Origin: Viridothelium virens
Taxonomy: Eukaryota > Ascomycota > Dothideomycetes > Trypetheliales > Trypetheliaceae
DNA length: 64,000 nt
Reading direction: 5' to 3'
Assembly (NCBI GenBank): GCA_010094025.1
Contig: ML991791.1
Span: 310,001 to 374,000 of the forward strand
Positions 23,567 to 33,481 of the stretch are shown piece by piece (the stretch's first letter is position 1; every line of letters starts with the position of its first letter). Under the pieces are notes generated by a model. It did not search any database, was not told where the DNA came from, and was given only the letters and a program-made list of their open reading frames with translations. Made by a program: the position numbers and the translations under genes.

Positions 23567-24164
23567 TTTATTCATAGTCGGGGCTGGAGAAATGTATGGT
23601 TGGACGAAATTGCGGACGATACGATTACCTGGTGCCATTCACGGGACTGCCGCTCGTCTGCTGTGAGATGGCCGAACAAGCTCCACTGGCATTAGTCGAC
23701 TACGAGCAGCATAATCCTCAGTGCGCTGCATGGTTCGCTTATTGATTGATGCTGAGCCCGGTTTCCTGCATGGATCATGACGAGTCATTGACCGGAAGCA
23801 GCACCTTGTCAATTGCCTACATTGCTATTGTGGGCTATCAAGAAGTCTCTGCCCATGCATTCGGTCCTCTCTACATTCCAGGATATGGTGGGGCGCATGT
23901 AAGCAACGCCCGACATATGCAACACCCTTGGCGCCTCGCCGCCTCGGTGCCTACGTTACGGCTGGGAACGCCCATTGAGACTATGCCAGGGATATTGTAC
24001 ATACCAGAGACACCACACTGTCAGGTGATAGAGCTCACTGCATGTTGAGGCATTCAACACGCTGATAGAGAGTGGTGCTGACAATCCTGCAGTCGTCAAT
24101 GGACGAAGGCGTTCGCAAATCACACTACAGCAATACATGACAAAGTACCGCCTAGATCGATACT

Positions 24165-24179
24165 TCGGCGGCGATCCGA
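24165..24179. promoter_or_regulatory. TCGG-N7-CCGA inverted pair
   Basis: Inverted CGG/CCG triplets with a 7-bp spacer, about 200 bp upstream of the P450 ATG. This is the form of site bound by dimeric Zn2Cys6 regulators of fungal clusters. No such regulator gene lies in the window. Confidence 0.35.
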
Positions 24180-24252
24180 GCTTACAGTGACCTTGTTCTT
24201 CACTGTCAGCCTAGGTAGGTAGTAATAATTCCGCGGCTCGTGCGAGTAGGAA

Positions 24253-24272
24253 GACTTCGAGCTCCCGAAGTC
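24253..24272. promoter_or_regulatory. Inverted repeat GACTTCG-N6-CGAAGTC
   Basis: Two perfect 7-bp arms around a 6-bp spacer, 20 bp upstream of the TATA box and about 110 bp upstream of the P450 ATG. Position and symmetry suggest an operator-like site for a dimeric factor. Confidence 0.4.
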
Positions 24273-24292
24273 GACTGATAATATGATATATC

Positions 24293-24299
24293 TATATAA
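24293..24299 (+). promoter_or_regulatory. TATA box of the CYP7-like P450
   Basis: TATATAA, 82 bp upstream of the ATG at 24381. Confidence 0.5.
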
Positions 24300-24380
24300 G
24301 CCTGTTGACAGCATAAAATTGCTTATCGAGGTCATTGCAAAATATTGAGAGTCGTCCATCGATTTTGCACAGTTTCAAAC

Positions 24381-26216
24381 ATGCTGTTGAGTCCAACATT
24401 ACACACGCTTGGCACGATTGAGTTCTGGTTGAAGCAGATGTCAGATGCAAGCTATGTAGGGCTGGCATCCATATCCTCACTTTTAGGACTGTGGATAGCT
24501 TGGTGGCTCTATAGATTCATTCTCCTTCGACGACTTCGGCCAAATGATCCGCCTTACCTGCCGTACTTATTACCCTGTGAGCTTCCTGGCGCAGTACTAA
24601 AGGCTCGATTGGCTGACTCGTTCCTATCTAGACTTTGGTATAATTTAACTCTCTCTACCATTTGAAAGAAGCTGTCTAATAGAGGCTTAGGTCATACGGG
24701 TAGGTTTTTCCAGGATTCTCACCAACTAATGGCTCGTGGAGTGTAAGTCGCACGGATAATTTCCCTGTAGCCATGCACTCTAATCGCTACAGAAAACACT
24801 TTAACGACACCCGAGAGCCGTTCTCGATTGTAATTCTCGGCAAGACTTATAGCGTTATTACATCTCCACTTGATGCTACGGAATTCTACTCCAACACGGT
24901 CACGCTCTCTTGGGACGGATTTCTGAACCATACTCTCCATGCTTTCGGCGTATCACCTGAGCGACTAGATGTTTTGTGGGCTCAACCCACGGAAGCGACG
25001 ACCCTGAATCCGCATCGGAAATGCCTAATCCATTTGACCCAAGATCTATACAAGCAGCACCTGCTTCCCGGTCCAACTTTTAGTGGGCTAATCGACAAGT
25101 ACAAAGCGTCGCTGAGAACCCTAACATCGTGGAAGAGAATTACCGAGAGGCACCATCTAGAGACATCGTCGTCAAGCCATTGTTTTTCGCTTTACGACCT
25201 ATGTGCTACGATCATGATTGACGCTACACAATTATCGTTATTCGACCCAGTATTGTTTGCGATCGACCCGACCATGACAGATAACATGAGGACATTCACA
25301 GATCAGCTCTGGAAACTGATGTACGAGTCAAAGATGCTCGATTCAAAGGAAATCAAAACGCTGCGTGAAAAATACACTCGCGCATTCCTGATCTATCAGC
25401 GGCTGCCAAAGGAGATGAGAAAGGAGGAGGCATGGATTGTTACCGCTTTGATTGACCAATACAAAACGCTCGCTATTCATGAGGATGATAGTGCCGCAAT
25501 GCTGGTTATGGTCTACTGGACGTAAGTTCTTAGTACTATCTGTATTTCGTATGTCTGCTTTGATGCTAAACGATTATGCCATTCAAAGTGGCGACGCCAA
25601 CGCCTACAAACTCGCCTTTTGGATTCTGAGTTACATACTGTTCGATAAGCATCTTCATAGAGCGTTGGTCACTGAGACATCGGTCGCCGTCCAAGATAAC
25701 GGCGAGATTGATATGGACTACCTTGCACAGAGCTGCCCGCTACTCAAGTCCGTGTACAGCGAGGCTTTACGGTTACGCAAGCGCGACCTCGCCTTTCGCA
25801 AGGTCGAATCCGACACTCATATCGCCGGCAAGGTACTTAGGGGCGGTAATTTCGCGTTGGTACCCGTGTGCCAACTGCACGACGACCGTAGCGTATTTGG
25901 CAGCGACGCCAATCGCTTCGATCCGTCACGCTTCGAGAAGAATAACCAGCTGACAGGTTGCACAAGCTTCAAACCTTATGGTGGCGGCAAGACGTACTGT
26001 CCTGGGAGATTCTTCGCCATGCAGGAAATTTTCGCGTTCGTAGCTGTCATGTTGAATCGGTATCGCGTTCAGCTGGATTTCCCGGTCCAGGAATTTCCGC
26101 GGCCCGACGAAAGTTCCTTGACATTAGGAGTTTCACGACCGCTTCCCGGGCAGGACTTGAGGGTCAATTTAACAAGGCCGGTCGATTGGGGCTCAGAGGA
26201 GGCTGGCGGCCAATAG
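24381..26216 (+). CDS. Cytochrome P450, CYP7/CYP8-like
   Basis: Four exons, 24381-24576, 24691-24742, 24793-25521 and 25589-26216 (introns 114, 50, 67 nt), 534 residues in frame. An N-terminal membrane anchor (SISSLLGLWIAWWLYRFILL) is followed by the Pro-rich hinge NDPPYLPYLLP. The body has REPFSIVILGKTYSVITSP, CLIHLTQDLYKQHLLPGPTF, the K-helix EALR (Glu384, Arg387), FDPSRF and the haem loop FKPYGGGKTYCPGR (Cys463). The I-helix reads YWTGDANAYKLAFW, with Asn330 where most P450s have the proton-relay Thr; that Asn is characteristic of the CYP7/CYP8 group. It should be an ER monooxygenase or an isomerase/dehydratase-like P450 on a hydrophobic substrate. First gene of the cluster core, divergent from the PTH11-like gene. 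The small second exon (52 nt) is needed to join the two halves. Confidence 0.9.
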
Positions 26217-26955
26217 ATCAGACAACTGCAAAGATTATGTGGGTAAGCTGAAATGCAATATGCGGCATGTCGGAGCAAGAGCAAGATAGAAATATTGAAA
26301 TCCTAGTGAATTAGTACAATCAATTTGCGCAGTCTATCAGATAGCGCGGTGATTCGATCGTTGACGTTTTATATGACCAATGCCTTCGCTGCGTCAAGCT
26401 TGACTAGGTAGCGCGACTAAACATGTACGGCGCTGCGTAACCGTTGTGTCCTTAGCATCACTGAACAAGCCTGATCCTAGCTATTCGTCCAGAAACTTGG
26501 TAAAGTATCTGACTCTTTATAGTTTAATGCGTAAGGCAAATGAGCTGTTATATGCAAATGAAATGCTGGATAGGTGTTGGTGGCGTCTGCGGGAATAATG
26601 TACAGACCATGCCGCAAGAAGTTAATCAGTAAATTCGCTGCTACAGGTTACTCTACAGGTTTACCCTATCCGACATCGTGCATATGCAGGCGGAATGCTG
26701 GACTGCCAGTGGCGTCTACGGGGACTAATCTAAGGTAATAAGGTGCTTGCAAGCCATGTCGCAGGAAACTCATAGAGTAAAGTCAGCAGACATCGATGAA
26801 ACTGCAACGCCATGGTTTTCTGGTTTTTCTGAGGCTCCTCGAAAGCGGCAAGTTCTACTTGGGTCGTCCTCACATTCGGTCGTGCTTTTCAGTCACCTCC
26901 AACTCGTCCAATTTTCACTCGCAAGCAATACCAGCCAGGAGCTCATAACCTGACG
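26217..26955. other. Intergenic, hydrolase upstream region
   Basis: About 740 bp between the P450 and the hydrolase, both on the plus strand. It contains a diverged direct duplication (listed separately) and should hold the hydrolase promoter. Confidence 0.45.
26551..26780. repeat. Diverged direct duplication, two copies of about 85-100 bp
   Basis: Copy 1 about 26551-26634 and copy 2 about 26681-26780. Shared blocks in the same order: ATGCA..GAAATGCTGGA / GGAATGCTGGA, GGTGGCGTCTGCGGG / AGTGGCGTCTACGGG, CCATGCCGCAAGAA / CCATGTCGCAGGAA, then AGTAAA. Many differences are G/A or C/T transitions, which RIP could explain. Confidence 0.5.
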
Positions 26956-27948
26956 ATGCAGTCCGATAATTACTCACTCGAGACGCTACAAATCGCGACA
27001 TCATCGGGGCCGCTGGAACTTCTGGCATGCTTGCCCCACCAGCCCAAGCAGCAGCGACCTCTTCTCTTCCTTCACGGCGCGCATTGCGCCGCCGCCTGCT
27101 TCAAAATCCTACTGCCCCTAATGGCACGTGCGGGCTACGCATCCTATGCACTCTCGCTGCGCGGTCACGGCAAGTCATGGCAGCCAAGCACCTTTGCCTT
27201 CCATGTCCTAACGAGTATCGACTCATATGTCGCCGACGCGCAGGCCGGCCTTGACTTTCTGACAGCTGAGTATCCAGATACGCCGGCTGTGGTGGTGGGC
27301 CACTCGATGGGGGGCGGCGTATGGCAGCGAGCACTATCCTTGCGGCCCGACGCGCCCGTCGCAGGGCTCGTACTACTGGCGTCGGCACCGCTCTCCGGCG
27401 GTGGCCTGGACGTCGCCCGCAACTGGCAGGCGGCGCAGGCGCAAGCACGCAAATCGGAAGAGCAACCGTCTACGGGGCCACCTGCCTCAACGGATCAGGG
27501 CTGGCTCCCCTGGCTGCTGTCGTTCGTGCCATCACTTAAGCTCGACACGGGCATCGAGACACCAGCGCAGGTGCGCAGCAAATTTTTCTCGGCTGGCGCG
27601 TCGGACAAGGTGGTGGAGGGTTGGATGCGCGACAGCAAGGGTCGTCTCGAGAGTGTCCGCGTATCTATAGAAAGCTTCTGGCCGCTTGCAGACGCTGGTG
27701 CTGTGCTTGCAGGCATTACTAGCATGCCGTCTGGTCGCAAGGTGCTGTGCGTCTCTGCTGAGAAAGATGCTCTGGTTTCTAGTGAGGTGTCGAGGCAAAA
27801 CTTTGAGGCCTATCGCAGTATTTGCCAGGGGGAAGAGGAGGTACTGCAGGCAGAATTGTCAGCAAGTGCACATCATGTTATGCTGGACGTGGCGCGTGAG
27901 CGGTGCGCAACACTGATCATCAACTGGCTTGAAGGAAGAAGTGTGTGA
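26956..27948 (+). CDS. Alpha/beta hydrolase
   Basis: Intronless, 330 residues from the ATG at 26956. The fold is clear: oxyanion HGAHC (40-44), ALSLRGHGKSW, nucleophile elbow GHSMGG (Ser117), acid Asp271 in SAEKDALV and His306/307 in SASAHHVMLD, giving a complete Ser-Asp-His triad. No signal peptide or membrane segment, so cytosolic. Sizes and motifs fit the broad epoxide hydrolase/esterase/thioesterase-like class; the substrate cannot be read from sequence. It stands out from its neighbours by GC-rich, C/G-ending codon use and lack of introns, which could reflect strong codon bias or a separate origin. Cluster context suggests hydrolysis or release of a pathway intermediate. Confidence 0.88.
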   Translation: MQSDNYSLETLQIATSSGPLELLACLPHQPKQQRPLLFLHGAHCAAACFKILLPLMARAGYASYALSLRGHGKSWQPSTFAFHVLTSIDSYVADAQAGLDFLTAEYPDTPAVVVGHSMGGGVWQRALSLRPDAPVAGLVLLASAPLSGGGLDVARNWQAAQAQARKSEEQPSTGPPASTDQGWLPWLLSFVPSLKLDTGIETPAQVRSKFFSAGASDKVVEGWMRDSKGRLESVRVSIESFWPLADAGAVLAGITSMPSGRKVLCVSAEKDALVSSEVSRQNFEAYRSICQGEEEVLQAELSASAHHVMLDVARERCATLIINWLEGRSV

Positions 27949-28275
27949 GTTTATCAAAGAAAGAATACTAGCGAGCCTTGGGACGAGGATTTCACGTTTT
28001 CGACCAATAATTTGATAAGTTCTTCGGCCCGAGTGTTGATAGTAGATAATGTTGATTTTTACTCGCATCTACCTCTATCAGCTCGCACGATAAACCTCCT
28101 CCTGGGTCAAAAAGCTTGAATCTGCAGCTGAAAGTATTAAGTCTCGAGTGTGTACTAATGGTCGAGATGTGAATGCATGAACGACCCTTCAAGTTACACG
28201 AATAGCAACTTAGCAAGTGTGCAAGCCTTGTTTCTTCAACGAAACAATGAGGCCTACAATCTTTACCCTTTCTAC
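27949..28275. other. Convergent spacer, hydrolase / methyltransferase
   Basis: 327 bp between two converging genes; should contain both 3' UTRs. Nothing else seen. Confidence 0.4.
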
Positions 28276-29597
28276 CTAGCAAAAGTCTGCTTCTTTTTGG
28301 GTCTTATTGTCCTCTCCTTGCTCAACCTCATCTTTCCGCGCCACCCAGACCAGTTTAGGGTAGATGACATGTACCCCCTTCCTGGTCTCCTCCACCGCAT
28401 TGTTGATAAGCTCGCGGTTCTGCTTGATTCCTCCGACGACGCGGGTGATGAACTCCTCCCACGAGACCAGGTACCTGCGGAGAGCAGGCTAATTAGCTGA
28501 ATATTCCATAAGAGTCGACGTGAAAGTCTCGACTTACATGTCGTGCCAGAATCGCGACGCAGCACCTTCGTACTTGTAGGTGAAGAGATCGCTTTGCATG
28601 AAACCCTGACGGCTCAGAAAAGAGCCAAGATTCCATTTCCAGCTGGAAAGAATCGCCTAGTTAGCGTCACAATAGACTCCATACAGCGTTCTCGTCTGGT
28701 GGAATGCATATTTGATTGAAGCAAATGGACATTTCAACTCACTCGTCGCGTCCTCGCGTCCCCTTAGGTATTTTAGTGGCCCGAAAAAGTTTGCTAACAG
28801 CCTCGGCTTCGACCGCATCTGGCGCATCGATGTACAGGCCTTCAGTATCAATCTCGTCCCATTGCATATAGCCGCCGGGCTCTAAGGAGCTGCAGCATCA
28901 GTAAAGTCCAAGACTGAGTTATGTCCCGGGCACGTCACGGGTAAGACTTACTCAAGAGGCGTGCTACATTGGCAATGAGAGTCGTGGGGTCGCTATTCTT
29001 GATAACAAGTGTGACAAGGCGCAGATGGACGACATCGAATGTGCTCACTAGATCCTTTGGGGGTGGTGTGAACATATCCCACGTAGCGAGGTGTAAATGT
29101 GATGGCAGGCTCTCAGCCGGCGGAGATTGCGTGAGGTCGACATCGAAACCGTAGAGCTCGGTCGTGAGAGGAAGTTCACGCGCGAGATCAACTAGCCAAA
29201 TGCTACATCAAAATCGAGTCAGCTTGCTAAACCTTTCATAGTTTCAATGGATCAACAGTGGTCATGATGGAAGGACTCGCCTTGTACCTGTGGCGACATC
29301 GGCGATGCGAGCGTGTGGGTTGAGTGTCTTCGCGATGTCTGGGTGAAGATTGAAGCGGAGAAGGTCTTTCCAAAGGAAGAATTGGAGGTTCAGTCTTGCG
29401 AGCAAGTCAGCAACAGGTGGTCCGTTTTACGGGAGCTTTTTGACGCCATGGGTCTTGCCTATGGTCTGTTAACAATGCTAAACTCACCTAGAGCTTGCAG
29501 CATAATCTCGCCTGAGCACGTATTTAGAGTCCCCAGGACGCTTCTTCAGTCTTACAGTGGATAGCAGTGAATTCCATAGATCTGATTGCTGCTGCAT
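28276..29597 (-). CDS. SAM-dependent methyltransferase
   Basis: Six exons, 29597-29488, 29394-29281, 29202-28952, 28881-28743, 28642-28538 and 28474-28276; 305 residues, in frame. Splicing rebuilds the fungal cluster-methyltransferase pattern: YVLRRDYAASSRLNLQFFLWK, then SAM motif I IADVATGTSIW (67-77), ELYGFDVDLTQSPP, FDVVHLRLVTLV, LLKPGGYMQWDE and a C-terminal LVWVARKDE. Class I Rossmann fold, cytosolic. Small-molecule O- or N-methylation is the usual role; the substrate is unknown. The second intron (29280-29203) needs a GC donor (AAG|GCGAGT); the nearby GT gives the wrong phase. The first methionine is the best in-frame choice but an extra upstream exon is possible. Confidence 0.85.
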
Positions 29598-30671
29598 ACT
29601 CTTACTCTCCAGTATGACGAGGAGTAGGAAATTCGACAAGGAGAGCCAGAGGTACCGATTGCAGCTAATACAACAGCCGAAGACTCAGCAAGACGCCTAC
29701 TATCGGCTACAATATACAGAAACCCAAAGCCTTGCACAGGAATGGGATGGCGCCGCTTTCACTTACCACGCGTCGCTAACTCGCGCGTGAAACGCATTTT
29801 TGAGAGAAAAGCGTGACTGTAAGCTAGTGAGGTGGAGCAAGAGAGATTTTGCAGGTCACAAGCAGCAGGGAACGCGATTAAAGCAGCATTAGTGAAGCAG
29901 GCATGCTTCTGCCTGTTCAGCCAACACGCAGAGAGCTCCTGTACTGTCTGCCTTCTTGTAATAGCATGCATTCTAAGCCAACAGTGTATTCTTGATCACC
30001 CTGTCAACTGCGTTAGTGCTGACAGACAAACTATCTGTGTGCATCAATACCCTGCTGAGCTTGCTGCCTGTTCTTGGTTGCATCCCACAGCTTGACCTGG
30101 AGGACTGATGTACCGTAATCAGGTGGTGTGACATTAAACAGCTTCAAACCACAGCGTTCATGGGTCTCTTACCAGCGATAGCAATTTTCACACACTCCAG
30201 AGGAGTCTATCAAACAGGGGTGACGGCCATAGATGGCATTGCTGTCGGCTCTTGCCAAAGGCATCAGAGCTAAAGGAGGGAAGGTAGTTATGCGATGTCA
30301 CAAAGAGGTCGCATGCCTACCCGGCCTTAGCATGTGCTCCTTGTCTAATGGATTGAACAGGCCAATGAGGAAATACCTACGCTAGTGGAAATTCCAACAG
30401 CTTGCACGCATGAGGCATACGTAAGTGCGTCGTGGTAAAGAAAAGTTTTCGATTATCTTCATGTCCCAGATACCGTCCCTGCTTATTTATACAGATCTCA
30501 TACTGGCAGAGGGGTAGTAAAAGGGCTTTTGGGAGTTGATTGGATTTGTGTAAATAATATAGCTCTATAACTTAACCAGAAATTCTGCCTCCGTGGATAT
30601 CATGCTAGGAAATTGAAAATGCAACTGATTCCATATAAATTGTTGCTTGAATCAACCCTATTCCTTCTCCA
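29598..30671. other. Intergenic, no supported gene
   Basis: About 1.1 kb upstream of the methyltransferase and downstream of the second P450. Short open frames only; no domain, RNA or repeat recognised. The methyltransferase promoter should lie at its left end. Confidence 0.45.
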
Positions 30672-32485
30672 TCACTCGGCCAAAACCCACGAAAGCCTCA
30701 CATCGTCCGCGTTTTTCATACGTAATAGCACTCCATGCGAACTCTTCTCCGCGATCTCAAGAAGCCTCTTCCTCGCCTGTTCCATGCTCTCACCCTCTGC
30801 CAAAACCGGCCGTACAAGAAGAGATTGGAAAAGCGACGCCACTACAGCAACGAATTCGACCTGGGAGAATTTCCTTCCAGGGCAGTTCTGCGCACCCTCA
30901 GACCATGGGAAGTACGTGCCTCGCGCTGGGACGAGAAATTCACCATCAGCATCTATCCAGCGCGAGGGCTTCCATTCCAGGGCATCATCGCCCCAATGCC
31001 TAGGATGTGTATGAATTGCCAGAAGAGAGGGCACTACGTAGATGCCTGACGAAACGGTGACAGTTGATCCACCAATAGTCAGATCCTGAGAACCTCCACT
31101 TGTATACTTTGGTAGAGCCATGATAGGTGGGAAGAGCCGCACTGTCTCGTACTGTGTCTCATTAGGTTGATCACTAAGAGTATATTACGACGCTCACCAT
31201 GACCGCCAATGGCCTTTTCAACCGAGGGAAGACGGATTCATATTCCCAATCTTCGCTTGGTTTCTCCCCCAGCACTCCTCGTACCTCCTCCGCTACCCAA
31301 TTCTGGACGTGTAGATTTGCAGCTAGGTGAAGGATTGCAAAGGCTAACGTGTTTGCTGTCGTATCATGACCCGCAAAATTGATTAGAAAGATGTTGCCAA
31401 GAAGTTCGTTCACGGTTAACCCCCTGACGACTGGATCGCCGCGGATTTCTGTTCCATTAGGCTTAGGATTCGAGTGTATTTCAAGAGCCCTCAGCAAACC
31501 CGCTGTCAGGTGATTCGCGCCGGCCTTCCCCTCGCTAACTAAACGCTTCTCCTGCTCCAGCAGATCCATCATATACCTCTTGAAAGAATGCGTGGCATGG
31601 CCTATCTTCTGCCAAGACTTTGGGACGAGGCGCGAGCATAGTATCTTTGGTGGTACTAGCATCATGAAGAGAGCATTGTCCATTATGATAGAGAGGGCTT
31701 CCCGATAGCTACCAATTTCATCGTCATGCGGTCGGCCGGAGGCATGGAATTTGTAAGATCGGCCAAAACCCGTAGCGGCCAATACATTCAGCGCCAGCGT
31801 ACGGGTGTCTTTCTGCAGGCCGAGCTTTCCACTCGCTCTGGTTTGTTTCCAGTCTCTAATCATATCGCTGGCTTGCTTCAGACTCTCGGTCCATACCAGA
31901 TGGTTGGTCCCCTCGTTAAAAGGAGCGGCTATGACCTTGCGATGGCGTTTCCAGTCTACCCAACCAACCTACACAATGTGACTAAGCATGCTTTCGAAAT
32001 ACTAGGAGATAGAACTGTACCGTCGCAGCATTATGTCCGAATACATTCAGTAGTTCTAACCAGCGGTTAGCGAGATTATACTGGGAAATCGTGGTCGACA
32101 TACGGTAGAGCTCAATTGGCCTGGTAAAGTGTGTGCGTCGTTGAAAGATGTCGATAATAGCATCCGGATCTGCAACCTGAAACCATACTTGACCCGGAGT
32201 CACTAGCAACCAGGCATCGCCAAACTCGAGATGATGACGTGCCTTTTCGCGAAAGTGCCAATCACGACCTCCGAAGCGCGTGAAGTGGGAGGTTCCGTGT
32301 AGACGTTCGATCAGAGCTATGACGGCAGGCTGGACAATGATCCAGAGTATGTTCATGGTGCTGATGGGTAAAACTACGATGGGAAAGCCTAGCTTCTGGG
32401 CTTGCGCGTAGTTTGAGGCGAGACATACACCGGTCCAACCGGCCCAGAAAACCGAAATGCCCAAGACAAGCACCAACAACATCAT
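30672..32485 (-). CDS. Cytochrome P450, canonical microsomal type
   Basis: Four exons, 32485-32104, 32055-32021, 31968-31198 and 31151-30672 (introns 48, 52, 46 nt); 555 residues, in frame. Two hydrophobic N-terminal segments (from MMLLVLVLGISVFWAGWTG; then ILWIIVQPAVIALI) suggest a firm ER anchor. Motifs: C-helix WKRHRKVIAAPF, I-helix FAGHDTT (338-343), K-helix YETVR (Glu398, Arg401), WKPSRW, and haem loop FPWSEGAQNCPGRKF (Cys486). All catalytic residues are standard, so it should be an active monooxygenase. The 35-nt second exon joins ELYQ to NVFGHNAAT and restores the usual pattern. It is divergent from the MFS gene, sharing a 996-bp promoter. I do not assign a CYP family. Confidence 0.9.
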
Positions 32486-33481
32486 GCTGTGAAGTTTTTT
32501 CCCGTCAAGTAGATAGGGAATAAATAGGAGAGATTATCGTATTTCGTGGAGATCTTTCCGTCTTTGGGACACAGCAGACTATTATCTCATACTTTAGACT
32601 ACCGCCGCTTCGTAAAAGCCAAAGGGGTCACATTTACCAGAGACACTCAAGAAACCAAACTTCAGTGACGAGAAACAAGGAAACGAAGTACGAGAAGATA
32701 TGCGATTAAAGCAGCCCAAGATAGTACGGTAAAACGGATTTGATGAACCCTAGGTACCTAGGCAGAATTGTACTTGCTGGCCGGCTGGTGTGGCTCGCGA
32801 GGCTGGGATTGTTTCAAGGTGTCAGCGGCCAGGTATAAAAGAAAGGCAATTTCGTAGGTTCTTAGCATCTTCCGATGATCAGCGGAACTGGATCATTCGG
32901 GAACAGGTCACCGTGCATCCGAGCCAGGCACCCCAGGTCCAAAGAACGCCCGCAAAATTATCCTTACTCCACCTACTTCAGCCTCGTACCTTTCCAAAGG
33001 GAGAAATGGGGCCCCCTGGACCCGCACAGGGAAGGCTCCCATCTGGACGTTTGTCCAATAATGCATCATGCGCTCAAGACGTTGTGCGACGTTGGATGGC
33101 AATGTCTGACCGCACGCCTGCTGCCAGATGTCAGCGCCCGACTCAATGAGAGTGACAGAGACTCGCATGGGTCATAGAGTATAGCTCGCATGTCGCTTAC
33201 TCTGCTTGCAGCGTTAGCGAAGGCAAACAGCCCTTTGCTTCGCCTACTAAGGTCATGCTAATCAACGACAATACAAGTCCGGATCCGGACTACAGGGCGA
33301 GGATCTGTCGCGAGAGGCCTGCCAAACTCGGTGTAACTTTAGATGATCAACTTCCGAGTCGACCAAAGATCGAGTGAGACGCCGCTCACGTATATCCAAG
33401 AAGTTCAAACTCAGCATGCAACATTATTTATTGCGCAGGTTTCTTTACGTGCGTGGTCCTCAAAGCCCCAGAACTGTCGCC
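32486..33481. promoter_or_regulatory. Divergent promoter region, P450 / MFS exporter
   Basis: 996 bp between two genes transcribed outward. It contains a perfect 16-bp palindrome (listed separately). Open frames at 32790-33177 and 32908-33168 are short and overlap on opposite strands; not accepted as genes. Confidence 0.5.
33276..33291. promoter_or_regulatory. Perfect 16-bp palindrome in the divergent promoter
   Basis: AGTCCGGATCCGGACT reads the same on both strands. It lies 191 bp upstream of the MFS ATG and contains CGG/CCG triplets, the contacts of Zn2Cys6 regulators. Functional role inferred. Confidence 0.5.

Larger units (their letters stand above)
23443..24380. promoter_or_regulatory. 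Divergent promoter region, PTH11-like / P450
   Basis: 938 bp between two genes transcribed outward. It contains a 12-bp palindrome near the PTH11-like start, a CGG/CCG inverted pair, a 7+7 inverted repeat and a TATA box near the P450 start (listed separately). A 100-codon open frame at 23746-24048 has no support. Confidence 0.5.
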
